A stretch of 64,000 bases of DNA from Henricia sp. BOLD:AAB3569 (GCA_037783545.1 JBBELK010000944.1:1-64000); one strand, 5' to 3'; numbered from the stretch's first letter, positions 10,003-23,607 are shown. A program made the numbers and translations. Notes: generated by a model not told the origin, from the sequence alone.

Positions 10003-11366
10003 TCAACGGCCGTACAAATGTACACCAGCGCGGCGCAGGGTGTCCCAACAGCCACGGTTAGGGGAATAACCACGCAGCCGAGCTCCGTTTTCCCTAAACT
10101 CTGAAATTTCTCCGTCATTTCCCAGCGAAAATATGTCAATTTTGCATGACAAGTGCGGAATATATACAGTTTGGAGCATGCAAAATTTGAAGTTGGTTGA
10201 AAAATTCCTTGATTTCCAAATTTGCCGGCATTTGGGACACACTTTGACCTAATTCCCGTCACAATCTGGGGTGAGTCAACGGCCGTACAAATGTACACCA
10301 GCGCGGCGCAGGGTGTCTCAACAGCCACGGTTAGGGGAATAACCACGCAGCCGAGCTCCGTTTTCCCTAAACTCTGAAATTTCTCCGTCATTTCCCAGCG
10401 AAAATCTGTCAATTTTGCATGACAAGTGCGGAATATATACAGTTTGAAGCATGCAAAATTTGAAGTTGGTTGGAAAATTCCTTGATTTCCAAATTTGCCG
10501 GCATTTGGGACACACTTTGACCTAATTCCCGTCACAATCTGGGGTGAGTCAACGGCCGTACAAATGTACACCAGCGCGGCGCAGGGTGTCCAACAGCCAC
10601 GGTTAGGGGAATAACCACGCAGCCGAGCTCCGTTTTCCCTAAACTCTGAAATTTCTCCGTCATTTCCCAGCGAAAATCTGTCAATTTTGCATGACAAGTG
10701 CGGAATATATACAGTTTGGAGCATGCAAAATTTGAAGTTGGTTGGAAAATTCCTTGAATTCCAAATTTGCCGGCATTTGGGACACACTTTGACCTAATTC
10801 CCGTCACAATCTGGGGTGAGTCAACGGCCGTACAAATGTACACCAGCGCGGCGCAGGGTGTCCCAACAGCCACGGTTAGGGGAATAACCACGCAGCCGAG
10901 CTCCGTTTTCCATAAACTCTGAAATTTCTGCGTCATTTCCCAGCGAAAATATGTCAATTTTGCATGACAAGTGCGGAATATATACAGTTTGGAGCATGCA
11001 AAATTTGAAGTTGGTTGAAAAATTCCTTGATTTCCAAATTTGCCGGCATTTGGGACACACTTTGACCTAATTCCCGTCACAATCCGGGGTGAGTCAACGG
11101 CCGTACAAATGTACACCAGCGCGGCGCAGGGTGTCTCAACAGCCACGGTTAGGGGAATAACCACGCAGCCGAGCTCCGTTTTCCCTAAACTCTGACATTT
11201 CTCCGTCATTTCCCAGCGAAAATCTGTCAATTTTGCATGACAAGTGCGGAATATATACAGTTTGAAGCATGCAAAATTTGAAGTTGGTTGAAAAATTCCT
11301 TGATTTCCAAATTTGCCGGCATTTGGGACACACTTTGACCTAATTCCCGTCACAATCTGGGGTGAG
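10003..11366. repeat. Local 3-mer duplication (818-bp offset)
   Basis: Monomers 10003 (AAATATGTC, GAAAAATTCC) and 10276 (GTGTCTCAAC, GTTTGAAGC) recur 818 bp later as 10821 and 11094 with the same variants. The second pair adds TTCTGCGTC and CCATAAAC (10821) and CTGACATTT (11094). The intervening 10549 unit is 272 bp. The second copy ends within or after 11094-11366. Confidence 0.65.
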
Positions 11367-13016
11367 TCAACGGCCGTACAAATGTACACCAGCGCGGCGC
11401 AGGGTGTCCCAACAGCCACGGTTAGGGGAATAACCACGCAGCCGAGCTCCGTTTTCCCTAAACTCTGAAATTTCTCCGTCATTTCCCAGCGAAAATCTGT
11501 CAATTTTGCATGACAAGTGCGGAATATATACAGTTTGGAGCATGCAAAATTTGAAGTTGGTTGGAAAATTCCTTGATTTCCAAATTTGCCGGCATTTGGG
11601 ACACACTTTGACCTAATTCCCGTCACAATCTGGGGTGAGTCAACGGCCGTACAAATGTACACCAGCGCGGCGCATGCGCAGGGTGTCCCAACAGCCACGG
11701 TTAGGGGAATAACCACGCAGCCGAGCTCCGTTTTCCCTAAACTCTGAAATTTCTCCGTCATTTCCCAGCGAAAATCTGTCAATTTTGCATGACAAGTGCG
11801 GAATATATACAGTTTGGAGCATGCAAAATTTGAAGTTGGTTGGAAAATTCCTTGATTTCCAAATTTGCCGGCATTTGGGACACACTTTGACCTAATTCCC
11901 GTCACAATCTGGGGTGAGTCAACGGCCGTACAAATGTACACCAGCGCGGCGCAGGGTGTCCCAACAGCCACGGTTAGGGGAATAACCACGCAGCCGAGCT
12001 CCGTTTTCCCTAAACTCTGAAATTTCTCCGTCATTTCCCAGCGAAAATCTGTCAATTTTGCATGACAAGTGCGGAATATATACAGTTTGGAGCATGCAAA
12101 ATTTGAAGTTGGTTGGAAAATTCCTTGATTTCCAAATTTGCCGGCATTTGGGACACACTTTGACCTAATTCCCGTCACAATCTGGGGTGAGTCAACGGCC
12201 GTACAAATGTACACCAGCGCGGCGCAGGGTGTCCCAACAGCCACGGTTAGGGGAATAACCACGCAGCCGAGCTCCGTTTTCCCTAAACTCTGAAATTTCT
12301 CCGTCATTTCCCAGCGAAAATCTGTCAATTTTGCATGACAAGTGCGGAATATATACAGTTTGGAGCATGCACAATTTGAAGTTGGTTGAAAAATTCCTTG
12401 ATTTCCAAATTTTCCGGCATTTGGGACACACTTTGACCTAATTCCCGTCACAATATGGGGTGAGTCAACGGCCGTACAAATGTACACCAGCGCGGCGCAG
12501 GGTGTCCCAACAGCCACGGTTAGGGGAATAACCACGCAGCCGAGCTCCGTTTTCCCTAAACTCTGAAATTTCTCCGTCATTTCCCAGCGAAAATCTGTCA
12601 ATTTTGCATGACAAGTGCGGAATATATACAGTTTGGAGCATGCAAAATTTGAAGTTGGTTGGAAAATTCCTTGATTTCCAAATTTGCCGGCATTTGGGAC
12701 ACACTTTGATCTAATTCCCGTCACAATCTGGGGTGAGTCAACGGCCGTACAAATGTACACCAGCGCGGCGCATGCGCAGGGTGTCCCAACAGCCACGGTT
12801 AGGGGAATAACCACGCAGCCGAGCTCCGTTTTCCCTAAACTCTGAAATTTTTCCGTCATTTCCTAGCGAAAATCTGTCAATTTTGCATGACAAGTGCGGA
12901 ATATATACAGTTTGGAGCATGCAAAATTTGAAGTTGGTTGGAAAATTCCTTGATTTCCAAATTTGCCGGCATTTGGGACACACTTTGACCTAATTCCCGT
13001 CACAATCTGGGGTGAG

Positions 13017-14120
13017 TCAACGGCCGTACAAATGTACACCAGCGCGGCGCATGCGCAGGGTGTCCCAACAGCCACGGTTAGGGGAATAACCACGCAGCCG
13101 AGCTCCGTTTTCCCTAAACTCTGAAATTTCTCCGTCATTTCCTAGCGAAAATCTGTCAATTTTGCATGACAAGTGCGGAATATATACAGTTTGGAGCATG
13201 CAAAATTTGAAGTTGGTTGGAAAATTCCTTGATTTCCAAATTTGCCGGCATTTGGGACACACTTTGACCTAATTCTCGTCACAATCTGGGGTGAGTCAAC
13301 GGCCGTACAAATGTACACCAGCGCGGCGCAGGATGTCCCAACAGCCACGGTTAGAGGAATAACCATGCAGCCGAGCTCCGTTTTCCCTAAACTCTGAAAT
13401 TTCTCCGTCATTTCCCAGCGAAAATCTGTCAATTTTGCATGACAAGTGCGGAATATATACAGTTTGGAGCATGCAAAATTTGAAGTTGGTTGGAAAATTC
13501 CTTGATTTCCAAATTTGCCGGCATTTGGGACACACTTTGACCTAATTCCCGTCACAATCTGGGGTGAGTCAACGGCCGTACAAATGTACACCAGCGCGGC
13601 GCAGGGTGTCCCAACAGCCACGGTTAGGGGAATAACCACGCAGCCGAGCTCCGTTTTCCCTAAACTCTGAAATTTCTCCGTCATTTCCCAGCGAAAATCT
13701 GTCAATTGTGCATGACAAGTGCGGAATATATACAGTTTGGAGCATGCAAAATTTGAAGTTGGTTGGAAAATTCCTTGATTTCCAAATTTGCCGGCATTTG
13801 GGACACACTTTGACCTAATTCCCGTCACAATCTGGGGTGAGTCAACGGCCGTACAAATGTACACCAGCGCGGCGCATGCGCAGGGTGTCCCAACAGCCAC
13901 GGTTAGGGGAATAACCACGCAGCCGAGCTCCGTTTTCCCTAAACTCTGAAATTTCTCCGTAATTTCCCAGCGAAAATCTGTCAATTTTGCATGACAAGTG
14001 CGGAATATATACAGTTTGGAGCATGCAAAATTTGAAGTTGGTTGGAAAATTCCTTGATTTCCAAATTTGCCGGCATTTGGGACACACTTTGACCTAATTC
14101 CCGTCACAATCTGGGGTGAG
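13017..14120. repeat. 4-mer higher-order unit (1104 bp), copy 1
   Basis: Unit order L-S-S-L: 13017 (TTCCTAGCG, ending with ATTCTCGTC), 13296 (TTAGAGG, ACCATGCAG), 13569 (AATTGTGCATG) and 13842 (CCGTAATTT). The same four follow immediately at 14121. Position 13333 is A here and G in the second copy (14437). Confidence 0.9.
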
Positions 14121-15225
14121 TCAACGGCCGTACAAATGTACACCAGCGCGGCGCATGCGCAGGGTGTCCCAACAGCCACGGTTAGGGGAATAACCACGCA
14201 GCCGAGCTCCGTTTTCCCTAAACTCTGAAATTTCTCCGTCATTTCCTAGCGAAAATCTGTCAATTTTGCATGACAAGTGCGGAATATATACAGTTTGGAG
14301 CATGCAAAATTTGAAGTTGGTTGGAAAATTCCTTGATTTCCAAATTTGCCGGCATTTGGGACACACTTTGACCTAATTCTCGTCACAATCTGGGGTGAGT
14401 CAACGGCCGTACAAATGTACACCAGCGCGGCGCAGGGTGTCCCAACAGCCACGGTTAGAGGAATAACCATGCAGCCGAGCTCCGTTTTCCCTAAACTCTG
14501 AAATTTCTCCGTCATTTCCCAGCGAAAATCTGTCAATTTTGCATGACAAGTGCGGAATATATACAGTTTGGAGCATGCAAAATTTGAAGTTGGTTGGAAA
14601 ATTCCTTGATTTCCAAATTTGCCGGCATTTGGGACACACTTTGACCTAATTCCCGTCACAATCTGGGGTGAGTCAACGGCCGTACAAATGTACACCAGCG
14701 CGGCGCAGGGTGTCCCAACAGCCACGGTTAGGGGAATAACCACGCAGCCGAGCTCCGTTTTCCCTAAACTCTGAAATTTCTCCGTCATTTCCCAGCGAAA
14801 ATCTGTCAATTGTGCATGACAAGTGCGGAATATATACAGTTTGGAGCATGCAAAATTTGAAGTTGGTTGGAAAATTCCTTGATTTCCAAATTTGCCGGCA
14901 TTTGGGACACACTTTGACCTAATTCCCGTCACAATCTGGGGTGAGTCAACGGCCGTACAAATGTACACCAGCGCGGCGCATGCGCAGGGTGTCCCAACAG
15001 CCACGGTTAGGGGAATAACCACGCAGCCGAGCTCCGTTTTTCCCTAAACTCTGAAATTTCTCCGTAATTTCCCAGCGAAAATCTGTCAATTTTGCATGAC
15101 AAGTGCGGAATATATACAGTTTGGAGCATGCAAAATTTGAAGTTGGTTGGAAAATTCCTTGATTTCCAAATTTGCCGGCATTTGGGACACACTTTGACCT
15201 AATTCCCGTCACAATCTGGGGTGAG
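14121..15225. repeat. 4-mer higher-order unit, copy 2
   Basis: It repeats 13017-14120 at an offset of 1104 bp with the same four diagnostic monomers. Its last monomer (14946) has one extra T in CCGTTTTTCCC (280 bp) and is also the first monomer of the following 7-mer, so the later duplication started inside this copy. Confidence 0.9.
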
Positions 15226-16875
15226 TCAACGGCCGTACAAATGTACACCAGCGCGGCGCAGGGTGTCCCAACAGCCACGGTTAGGGGAATAACCACGCAG
15301 CCGAGCTCCGTTTTCCCTAAACTCTGAAATTTCTCCGTCATTTCCCAGCGAAAATCTGTCAATTTTGCATGACAAGTGCGGAATATATACAGTTTGGAGC
15401 ATGCAAACTTTGAAGTTGGTTGGAAAATTCCTTGATTTCCAAATTTGCCGGGATTTGGGACACACTTTGACCTAATTCCCGTCACAATCTGGGGTGAGTC
15501 AACGGCCGTACAAATGTACACCAGCGCGGCGCAGGGTGTCCCAACAGCCACGGTTAGGGGAATAACCACGCAGCCGAGCTGCGTTTTTCCTAAACTCTGA
15601 AATTTCTCCGTCATTTCCCAGCGAAAATCTGTCAATTTTGCATGACAAGTGCGGAATATATACATTTTGGAGCATGCAAAATTTGAAGTTGGTTGGAAAA
15701 TTCCTTGATTTCCAAATTTGCCGGCATTTGGGACACACTTTGACCTAATTCCCGTCACAATCTGGGGTGAGTCAACGGCCGTACAAATGTACACCAGCGC
15801 GGCGCAGGGTGTCCCAACAGCCACGGTTAGGGGAATAACCACGCAGCCGAGCTCCGTTTTCCCTAAACTCTGAAATTTCTCCGTCATTTCCCAGCGAAAA
15901 TCTGTCAATTTTGCATGACAAGTGCGGAATATATACAGTTTGGAGCATGCAAAATTTGAAGTTGGTTGGAAAATTCCTTGATTTCCAAATTTGCCGGCAT
16001 TTGGGACAAACTTTGACCTAATTCCCGTCACAATCTGGGGTGAGTCAACGGCCGTACAAATGTACACCAGCGCGGCGCATGCGCAGGGTGTCCCAACAGC
16101 CACGGTTAGGGGAATAACCACGCAGCCGAGCTCCGTTTTCCCTAAACTCTGAAATTTCTCCGTCATTTCCCAGCGAAAATCTGTAAATTTTGCATGACAA
16201 GTGCGGAATATATACAGTTTGGAGCATGCAAAATTTGAAGTTGGTTGGAAAATTCCTTGATTTCCAAATTTGCCGGCATTTGGGACACACTTTGACCTAA
16301 TTCCCGTCACAATCTGGGGTGAGTCAACGGCCGTACAAATGTACACCAGCGCGGCGCAGGGTGTCCCAACAGCCACGGTTAGGGGAATAACCATGCAGCC
16401 GAGCTCCGTTTTCCCTAAACTCTGAAATTTCTCCGTCATTTCCCAGCGAAAATCTGTCAATTTTGCATGACAAGTGCGGAATATATACAGTTTGGAGCAT
16501 GCAAAATTTGAAGTTGGTTGGAAAATTCCTTGATTTCCAAATTTGCCGGCATTTGGGACACACTTTGACCTAATTCCCGTCACAATCTGGGGTGAGTCAA
16601 CGGCCGTACAAATGTACACCAGCGCGGCGCATGCGCAGGGTGTCCCAACAGCCACGGTTAGGGGAATAACCACGCAGCCTAGCTCCGTTTTCCCTAAACT
16701 CTGAAATTTCTCCGTAATTTCCCAGCGAAAATCTGTCAATTTTGCATGACAAGTGCGGAATATATACAGTTTGGAGCATGCAAAATTTGAAGTTGGTTGG
16801 AAAATTCCTTGATTTCCAAATTTGCCGGCATTTGGGACACACTTTGACCTAATTCCCGTCACAATCTGGGGTGAG
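14946..16875. repeat. 7-mer higher-order unit (1930 bp), copy 1
   Basis: Monomers 14946 (280 bp, extra T), 15226 (GCAAACTTTG), 15499 (GAGCTGCG, ACATTTTGG), 15772 (GGGACAAAC), 16045 (L, CTGTAAATT), 16324 (ACCATGCAG) and 16597 (L, CCGTAATTT). An adjacent second copy follows at 16876. I see three differences between them: 15452 G/C, 15588 T/C and 16680 T/G. Confidence 0.93.
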
Positions 16876-18805
16876 TCAACGGCCGTACAAATGTACACCA
16901 GCGCGGCGCATGCGCAGGGTGTCCCAACAGCCACGGTTAGGGGAATAACCACGCAGCCGAGCTCCGTTTTTCCCTAAACTCTGAAATTTCTCCGTAATTT
17001 CCCAGCGAAAATCTGTCAATTTTGCATGACAAGTGCGGAATATATACAGTTTGGAGCATGCAAAATTTGAAGTTGGTTGGAAAATTCCTTGATTTCCAAA
17101 TTTGCCGGCATTTGGGACACACTTTGACCTAATTCCCGTCACAATCTGGGGTGAGTCAACGGCCGTACAAATGTACACCAGCGCGGCGCAGGGTGTCCCA
17201 ACAGCCACGGTTAGGGGAATAACCACGCAGCCGAGCTCCGTTTTCCCTAAACTCTGAAATTTCTCCGTCATTTCCCAGCGAAAATCTGTCAATTTTGCAT
17301 GACAAGTGCGGAATATATACAGTTTGGAGCATGCAAACTTTGAAGTTGGTTGGAAAATTCCTTGATTTCCAAATTTGCCGGCATTTGGGACACACTTTGA
17401 CCTAATTCCCGTCACAATCTGGGGTGAGTCAACGGCCGTACAAATGTACACCAGCGCGGCGCAGGGTGTCCCAACAGCCACGGTTAGGGGAATAACCACG
17501 CAGCCGAGCTGCGTTTTCCCTAAACTCTGAAATTTCTCCGTCATTTCCCAGCGAAAATCTGTCAATTTTGCATGACAAGTGCGGAATATATACATTTTGG
17601 AGCATGCAAAATTTGAAGTTGGTTGGAAAATTCCTTGATTTCCAAATTTGCCGGCATTTGGGACACACTTTGACCTAATTCCCGTCACAATCTGGGGTGA
17701 GTCAACGGCCGTACAAATGTACACCAGCGCGGCGCAGGGTGTCCCAACAGCCACGGTTAGGGGAATAACCACGCAGCCGAGCTCCGTTTTCCCTAAACTC
17801 TGAAATTTCTCCGTCATTTCCCAGCGAAAATCTGTCAATTTTGCATGACAAGTGCGGAATATATACAGTTTGGAGCATGCAAAATTTGAAGTTGGTTGGA
17901 AAATTCCTTGATTTCCAAATTTGCCGGCATTTGGGACAAACTTTGACCTAATTCCCGTCACAATCTGGGGTGAGTCAACGGCCGTACAAATGTACACCAG
18001 CGCGGCGCATGCGCAGGGTGTCCCAACAGCCACGGTTAGGGGAATAACCACGCAGCCGAGCTCCGTTTTCCCTAAACTCTGAAATTTCTCCGTCATTTCC
18101 CAGCGAAAATCTGTAAATTTTGCATGACAAGTGCGGAATATATACAGTTTGGAGCATGCAAAATTTGAAGTTGGTTGGAAAATTCCTTGATTTCCAAATT
18201 TGCCGGCATTTGGGACACACTTTGACCTAATTCCCGTCACAATCTGGGGTGAGTCAACGGCCGTACAAATGTACACCAGCGCGGCGCAGGGTGTCCCAAC
18301 AGCCACGGTTAGGGGAATAACCATGCAGCCGAGCTCCGTTTTCCCTAAACTCTGAAATTTCTCCGTCATTTCCCAGCGAAAATCTGTCAATTTTGCATGA
18401 CAAGTGCGGAATATATACAGTTTGGAGCATGCAAAATTTGAAGTTGGTTGGAAAATTCCTTGATTTCCAAATTTGCCGGCATTTGGGACACACTTTGACC
18501 TAATTCCCGTCACAATCTGGGGTGAGTCAACGGCCGTACAAATGTACACCAGCGCGGCGCATGCGCAGGGTGTCCCAACAGCCACGGTTAGGGGAATAAC
18601 CACGCAGCCGAGCTCCGTTTTCCCTAAACTCTGAAATTTCTCCGTAATTTCCCAGCGAAAATCTGTCAATTTTGCATGACAAGTGCGGAATATATACAGT
18701 TTGGAGCATGCAAAATTTGAAGTTGGTTGGAAAATTCCTTGATTTCCAAATTTGCCGGCATTTGGGACACACTTTGACCTAATTCCCGTCACAATCTGGG
18801 GTGAG
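16876..18805. repeat. 7-mer higher-order unit, copy 2
   Basis: A direct tandem duplicate of 14946-16875 with the same seven monomers, including the extra-T 280-bp unit. Identity is about 99.8% by eye. At the three differing positions this copy matches the general consensus, so the changes probably arose in copy 1 after duplication. Confidence 0.93.
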
Positions 18806-19908
18806 TCAACGGCCGTACAAATGTACACCAGCGCGGCGCATGCGCAGGGTGTCCCAACAGCCACGGTTAGGGGAATAACCACGCAGCCGAGCTCCGTTTT
18901 CCCTAAACTCTGAAATTTCTCCGTCATTTCCCAGCGAAAATCTGTCAATTTTGCATGACAAGTGCGGAATATATACAGTTTGGAGCATGCAAAATTTGAA
19001 GTTGGTTGGAAAATTCCTTGATTTCCAAATTTGCCGGCATTTGGGACACACTTTGACCTAATTCCCGTCACAATCTGGGGTGAGTCAACGGCCGTACAAA
19101 TGTACACCAGCGCGGCGCAGGGTGTCCCACAGCCACGGTTAGGGGAATAACCACGCAGCCGAGCTGCGTTTTCCCTAAACTCTGAAATTTCTCCGTCATT
19201 TCCCAGCGAAAATCTGTCAATTTTGCATGACAAGTGCGGAATATATACAGTTTGGAGCATGCAAAATTTGAAGTTGGTTGACAAATTCCTTGATTTCCAA
19301 ATTTGCCGGAATTTGGGACACACTTTGACCTAATTCCCGTCACAATCTGGGGTGAGTCAACGGCCGTACAAATGTACACCAGCGCGGCGCAGGGTGTCCC
19401 AACAGCCACGGTTAGGGGAATAACCATGCAGCCGAGCTCCGTTTTCCCTAAACTCTGAAATTTCTCCGTCATTTCCCAGCGAAAATCTGTCAATTTTGCA
19501 TGACAAGTGCGGAATATATACAGTTTGGAGCATGCAAAATTTGAAGTTGGTTGGAAAATTCCTTGATTTCCAAATTTGCCGGCATTTGGGACACACTTTG
19601 ACCTAATTCCCGTCACAATCTGGGGTGAGTCAACGGCCGTACAAATGTACACCAGCGCGGCGCATGCGCAGGGTGTCCCAACAGCCACGGTTAGGGGAAT
19701 AACCACGCAGCCGAGCTCCGTTTTCCCTAAACTCTGAAATTTCTCCGTCATTTCCCAGCGAAAATCTGTCAATTTTGCATGACAAGTGCGGAATATATAC
19801 AGTTTGGAGCATGCAAAATTTGAAGTTGGTTGGAAAATTCCTTGATTTCCAAATTTGCCGGCATTTGGGACACACTTTGACCTAATTCCCGTCACAATCT
19901 GGGGTGAG
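18806..19908. repeat. Transition segment with duplicated L-alpha pair
   Basis: Four monomers: 18806 (L), 19085 (272 bp, class alpha), 19357 (S, ACCATGCAG) and 19630 (L). Class alpha is defined by GTCCCACAGCC, GAGCTGCG, GTTGACAAATTCC and CCGGAATTT. The L-alpha pair 18806-19356 recurs at 19630-20180, an 824-bp offset, and leads into the 8-mer domain. Confidence 0.85.
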
Positions 19909-22107
19909 TCAACGGCCGTACAAATGTACACCAGCGCGGCGCAGGGTGTCCCACAGCCACGGTTAGGGGAATAACCACGCAGCCGAGCTGCGTTTTCCCT
20001 AAACTCTGAAATTTCTCCGTCATTTCCCAGCGAAAATCTGTCAATTTTGCATGACAAGTGCGGAATATATACAGTTTGGAGCATGCAAAATTTGAAGTTG
20101 GTTGACAAATTCCTTGATTTCCAAATTTGCCGGAATTTGGGACACACTTTGACCTAATTCCCGTCACAATCTGGGGTGAGTCAACGGCCGTACAAATGTA
20201 CACCAGCGCGGCGCAGGGTGTCCCAACAGCCACGGTTAGGGGAATAACCACGCAGCCGAGCTCCGTTTTCCCTAAACTCTGAAATTTCTCCGTCATTTCC
20301 CAGCGAAAATCTGTCAATTTTGCATGACAAGTGCGGAATATATACAGTTTGGAGCATGCAAAATTTGAAGTTGGTTGGACAATTCCTTGATTTCCAAATT
20401 TGCCGGCATTTGGGACACACTTTGACCTAATTCCCGTCACAATCTGGGGTGAGTCAACGGCCGTACAAATGTACACAAGCGCGGCGCAGGGTGTCCCAAC
20501 AGCCACGGTTAGGGGAATAACCACGCAGCCGAGCTCCGTTTTCCCTAAACTCTGAAATTTCTCCGTCATTTCCCAGCGAAAATCTATCAATTTTGCATGA
20601 CAAGTGCAGAATATATACAGTTTGGAGCATGCAAAATTTGAAGTTGGTTGGAAAATTCCTTGATTTCCAAATTTGCCGGCATTTGGGACACACTTTGACC
20701 TAATTCCCGTCACAATCTGGGGTGAGTCAACGGCCGTACAAATGTACACCAGCGCGGCGCATGCGCAGGGTGTCCCAACAGCCACGGTTAGGGGAATAAC
20801 CACGCAGCCGAGCTCCGTTTCCCCTAAACTCTGAAATTTCTCCGTCATTTCCCAGCGAAAATCTGTCAATTTTGCATGACAAGTGCGGAATATATACAGT
20901 TTGGAGCATGCAAAATTTGAAGTTGGTTGGACAATTCCTTGATTTCCAAATTTGCCGGCATTTGGGACACACTTTGACCTAATTCCCGTCACAATCTGGG
21001 GTGAGTCAACGGCCGTACAAATGTACACAAGCGCGGCGCAGGGTGTCCCAACAGCCACGGTTAGGGGAATAACCACGCAGCCGAGCTCCGTTTTCCCTAA
21101 ACTCTGAAATTTCTCCGTCATTTCCCAGCGAAAATCTGTCAATTTTGCATGACAAGTGCGGAATATATACAGTTTGGAGCATGCAAAATTTGAAGTTGGT
21201 TGGAAAATTCCTTGATTTCCAAATTTGCCGGCATTTGGGACACACTTTGACCTAATTCCCGTCACAATCTGGGGTGAGTCAACAAATGTACACCAGCGCG
21301 GCGCATGCGCAGGGTGTCCCAACAGCCACGGTTAGGGGAATAACCACGCAGCCGAGCTCCGTTTTCCCTAAACTCTGAAATGTCTCCGTCATTTCCCAGC
21401 GAAAATCTGTCAATTTTGCATGACAAGTGCGGAATATATACAGTTTGGAGCATGCAAAATTTGTAGTTGGTTGGAAAATTCCTTGATTTCCAAATTTGCC
21501 GGCATTTGGGACACACTTTGACCTAATTCCCGTCACAATCTGGGGTGAGTCAACGGCCGTACAAATGTACACCAGCGCGGCGCATGCGTAGGGGGTCCCA
21601 ACAGCCACGGTTAGGGGAATAACCACGCAGCCGAGCTCCGTTTTCCCTAAACTCTGAAATTTCTCCGTAATTTCCCAGCGAAAATCTGTCAATTTTGCAT
21701 GACAAGTGCGGAATATATACAGTTTGGAGCATGCAAAATTTGAAGTTGGTTGGAAAATTCCTTGATTTCCAAATTTGCCGGCATTTGGGACACACTTTGA
21801 CCTAATTCCCGTCACAATCTGGGGTGAGTCAACGGCCGTACAAATGTACACCAGCGCGGCGCATGCGCAGGGTGTCCCAACAGCCACGGTTAGGGGAATA
21901 ACCACGCAGCCGAGCTCCGTTTTCCCTAAACTCTGAAATTTCTCCGTCATTTCCCAGCGAAAATCTGTCAATTTTGCATGACAAGTGCGGAATATATACA
22001 GTTTGGAGCATGCAAAATTTGAAGTTGGTTGGAAAATTCCTTGATTTCCAAATTTGCCGGCATTTGGGACACACTTTGACCTAATTCCCGTCACAATCTG
22101 GGGTGAG
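19909..22107. repeat. 8-mer higher-order unit (2199 bp), full copy
   Basis: Order: alpha 19909 (272 bp), beta 20181 (GGACAATTCC), gamma 20454 (ACACAAGCG, CTATCAATT, GTGCAGAAT), delta 20727 (L, GTTTCCCC, GGACAATTCC), epsilon 21006 (ACACAAGCG), zeta 21279 (271 bp, lacks GGCCGTAC), eta 21550 (L, GCGTAGGGGG, CCGTAATTT) and theta 21829 (L, consensus). The same order follows twice in shortened form. Confidence 0.92.
21279..21549. repeat. Zeta monomer, 8-bp deletion, copy 1
   Basis: GAGTCAACAAATG replaces the usual start because GGCCGTAC is missing, giving 271 bp. It also carries ATGCGC, AAATGTCTCC and TGTAGTTGG. The same combination occurs at 23337, 25536, 27729 and 36601. Confidence 0.93.
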
Positions 22108-22652
22108 TCAACGGCCGTACAAATGTACACCAGCGCGGCGCAGGGTGTCCCACAGCCACGGTTAGGGGAATAACCACGCAGCCGAGCTGCGTTTTCCCTA
22201 AACTCTGAAATTTCTCCGTCATTTCCCAGCGAAAATCTGTCAATTTTGCATGACAAGTGCGGAATATATACAGTTTGGAGCATGCAAAATTTGAAGTTGG
22301 TTGACAAATTCCTTGATTTCCAAATTTGCCGGAATTTGGGACACACTTTGACCTAATTCCCGTCACAATCTGGGGTGAGTCAACGGCCGTACAAATGTAC
22401 ACCAGCGCGGCGCAGGGTGTCCCAACAGCCACGGTTAGGGGAATAACCACGCAGCCGAGCTCCGTTTTCCCTAAACTCTGAAATTTCTCCGTCATTTCCC
22501 AGCGAAAATCTGTCAATTTTGCATGACAAGTGCGGAATATATACAGTTTGGAGCATGCAAAATTTGAAGTTGGTTGGACAATTCCTTGATTTCCAAATTT
22601 GCCGGCATTTGGGACACACTTTGACCTAATTCCCGTCACAATCTAGGGTGAG

Positions 22653-22784
22653 TCAACGGCCGTACAGAATATATACAGTTTGGAGCATGCAAAATTTGAA
22701 GTTGGTTGGAAAATTCCTTGATTTCCAAATTTGCCGGCATTTGGGACACACTTTGACCTAATTCCCGTCACAATCTGGGGTGAG
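22653..22784. repeat. Truncated monomer (132 bp)
   Basis: The only strongly truncated unit in the window. Sequence jumps at about 22665 from GGCCGTAC straight to AGAATATATACAG, removing 141 bp. The A before GAATAT is the gamma-class variant, which confirms the unit's identity. Both deletion ends share CA, so the breakpoint has 2 bp of microhomology. The upstream flank also carries ATCTAGGG, seen nowhere else that I noticed. Confidence 0.9.
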
Positions 22785-23336
22785 TCAACGGCCGTACAAA
22801 TGTACACCAGCGCGGCGCATGCGCAGGGTGTCCCAACAGCCACGGTTAGGGGAATAACCACGCAGCCGAGCTCCGTTTCCCCTAAACTCTGAAATTTCTC
22901 CGTCATTTCCCAGCGAAAATCTGTCAATTTTGCATGACAAGTGCGGAATATATACAGTTTGGAGCATGCAAAATTTGAAGTTGGTTGGACAATTCCTTGA
23001 TTTCCAAATTTGCCGGCATTTGGGACACACTTTGACCTAATTCCCGTCACAATCTGGGGTGAGTCAACGGCCGTACAAATGTACACAAGCGCGGCGCAGG
23101 GTGTCCCAACAGCCACGGTTAGGGGAATAACCACGCAGCCGAGCTCCGTTTTCCCTAAACTCTGAAATTTCTCCGTCATTTCCCAGCGAAAATCTGTCAA
23201 TTTTGCATGACAAGTGCGGAATATATACAGTTTGGAGCATGCAAAATTTGAAGTTGGTTGGAAAATTCCTTGATTTCCAAATTTGCCGGCATTTGGGACA
23301 CACTTTGACCTAATTCCCGTCACAATCTGGGGTGAG

Positions 23337-23607
23337 TCAACAAATGTACACCAGCGCGGCGCATGCGCAGGGTGTCCCAACAGCCACGGTTAGGGGAATA
23401 ACCACGCAGCCGAGCTCCGTTTTCCCTAAACTCTGAAATGTCTCCGTCATTTCCCAGCGAAAATCTGTCAATTTTGCATGACAAGTGCGGAATATATACA
23501 GTTTGGAGCATGCAAAATTTGTAGTTGGTTGGAAAATTCCTTGATTTCCAAATTTGCCGGCATTTGGGACACACTTTGACCTAATTCCCGTCACAATCTG
23601 GGGTGAG
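23337..23607. repeat. Zeta monomer, 8-bp deletion, copy 2
   Basis: Same 8-bp loss and same linked variants as 21279, at an offset of 2058 bp. Confidence 0.93.

Larger units (their letters stand above)
4518..13016. repeat. Mixed S/L monomer domain with short local duplications
   Basis: Thirty-one monomers, mostly S (273 bp). Units carrying ATGCGC start at 5064, 6707, 6986, 7810, 8907, 11640 and 12738. Single-base length variants occur at 5616, 7265, 8089 and 10549 (272 bp) and 9186 (271 bp). No single long higher-order period covers the whole stretch; instead there are local three- to four-monomer copies, listed separately. Substitutions are sparse, usually one to four per monomer against the consensus. 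Confidence 0.85.
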
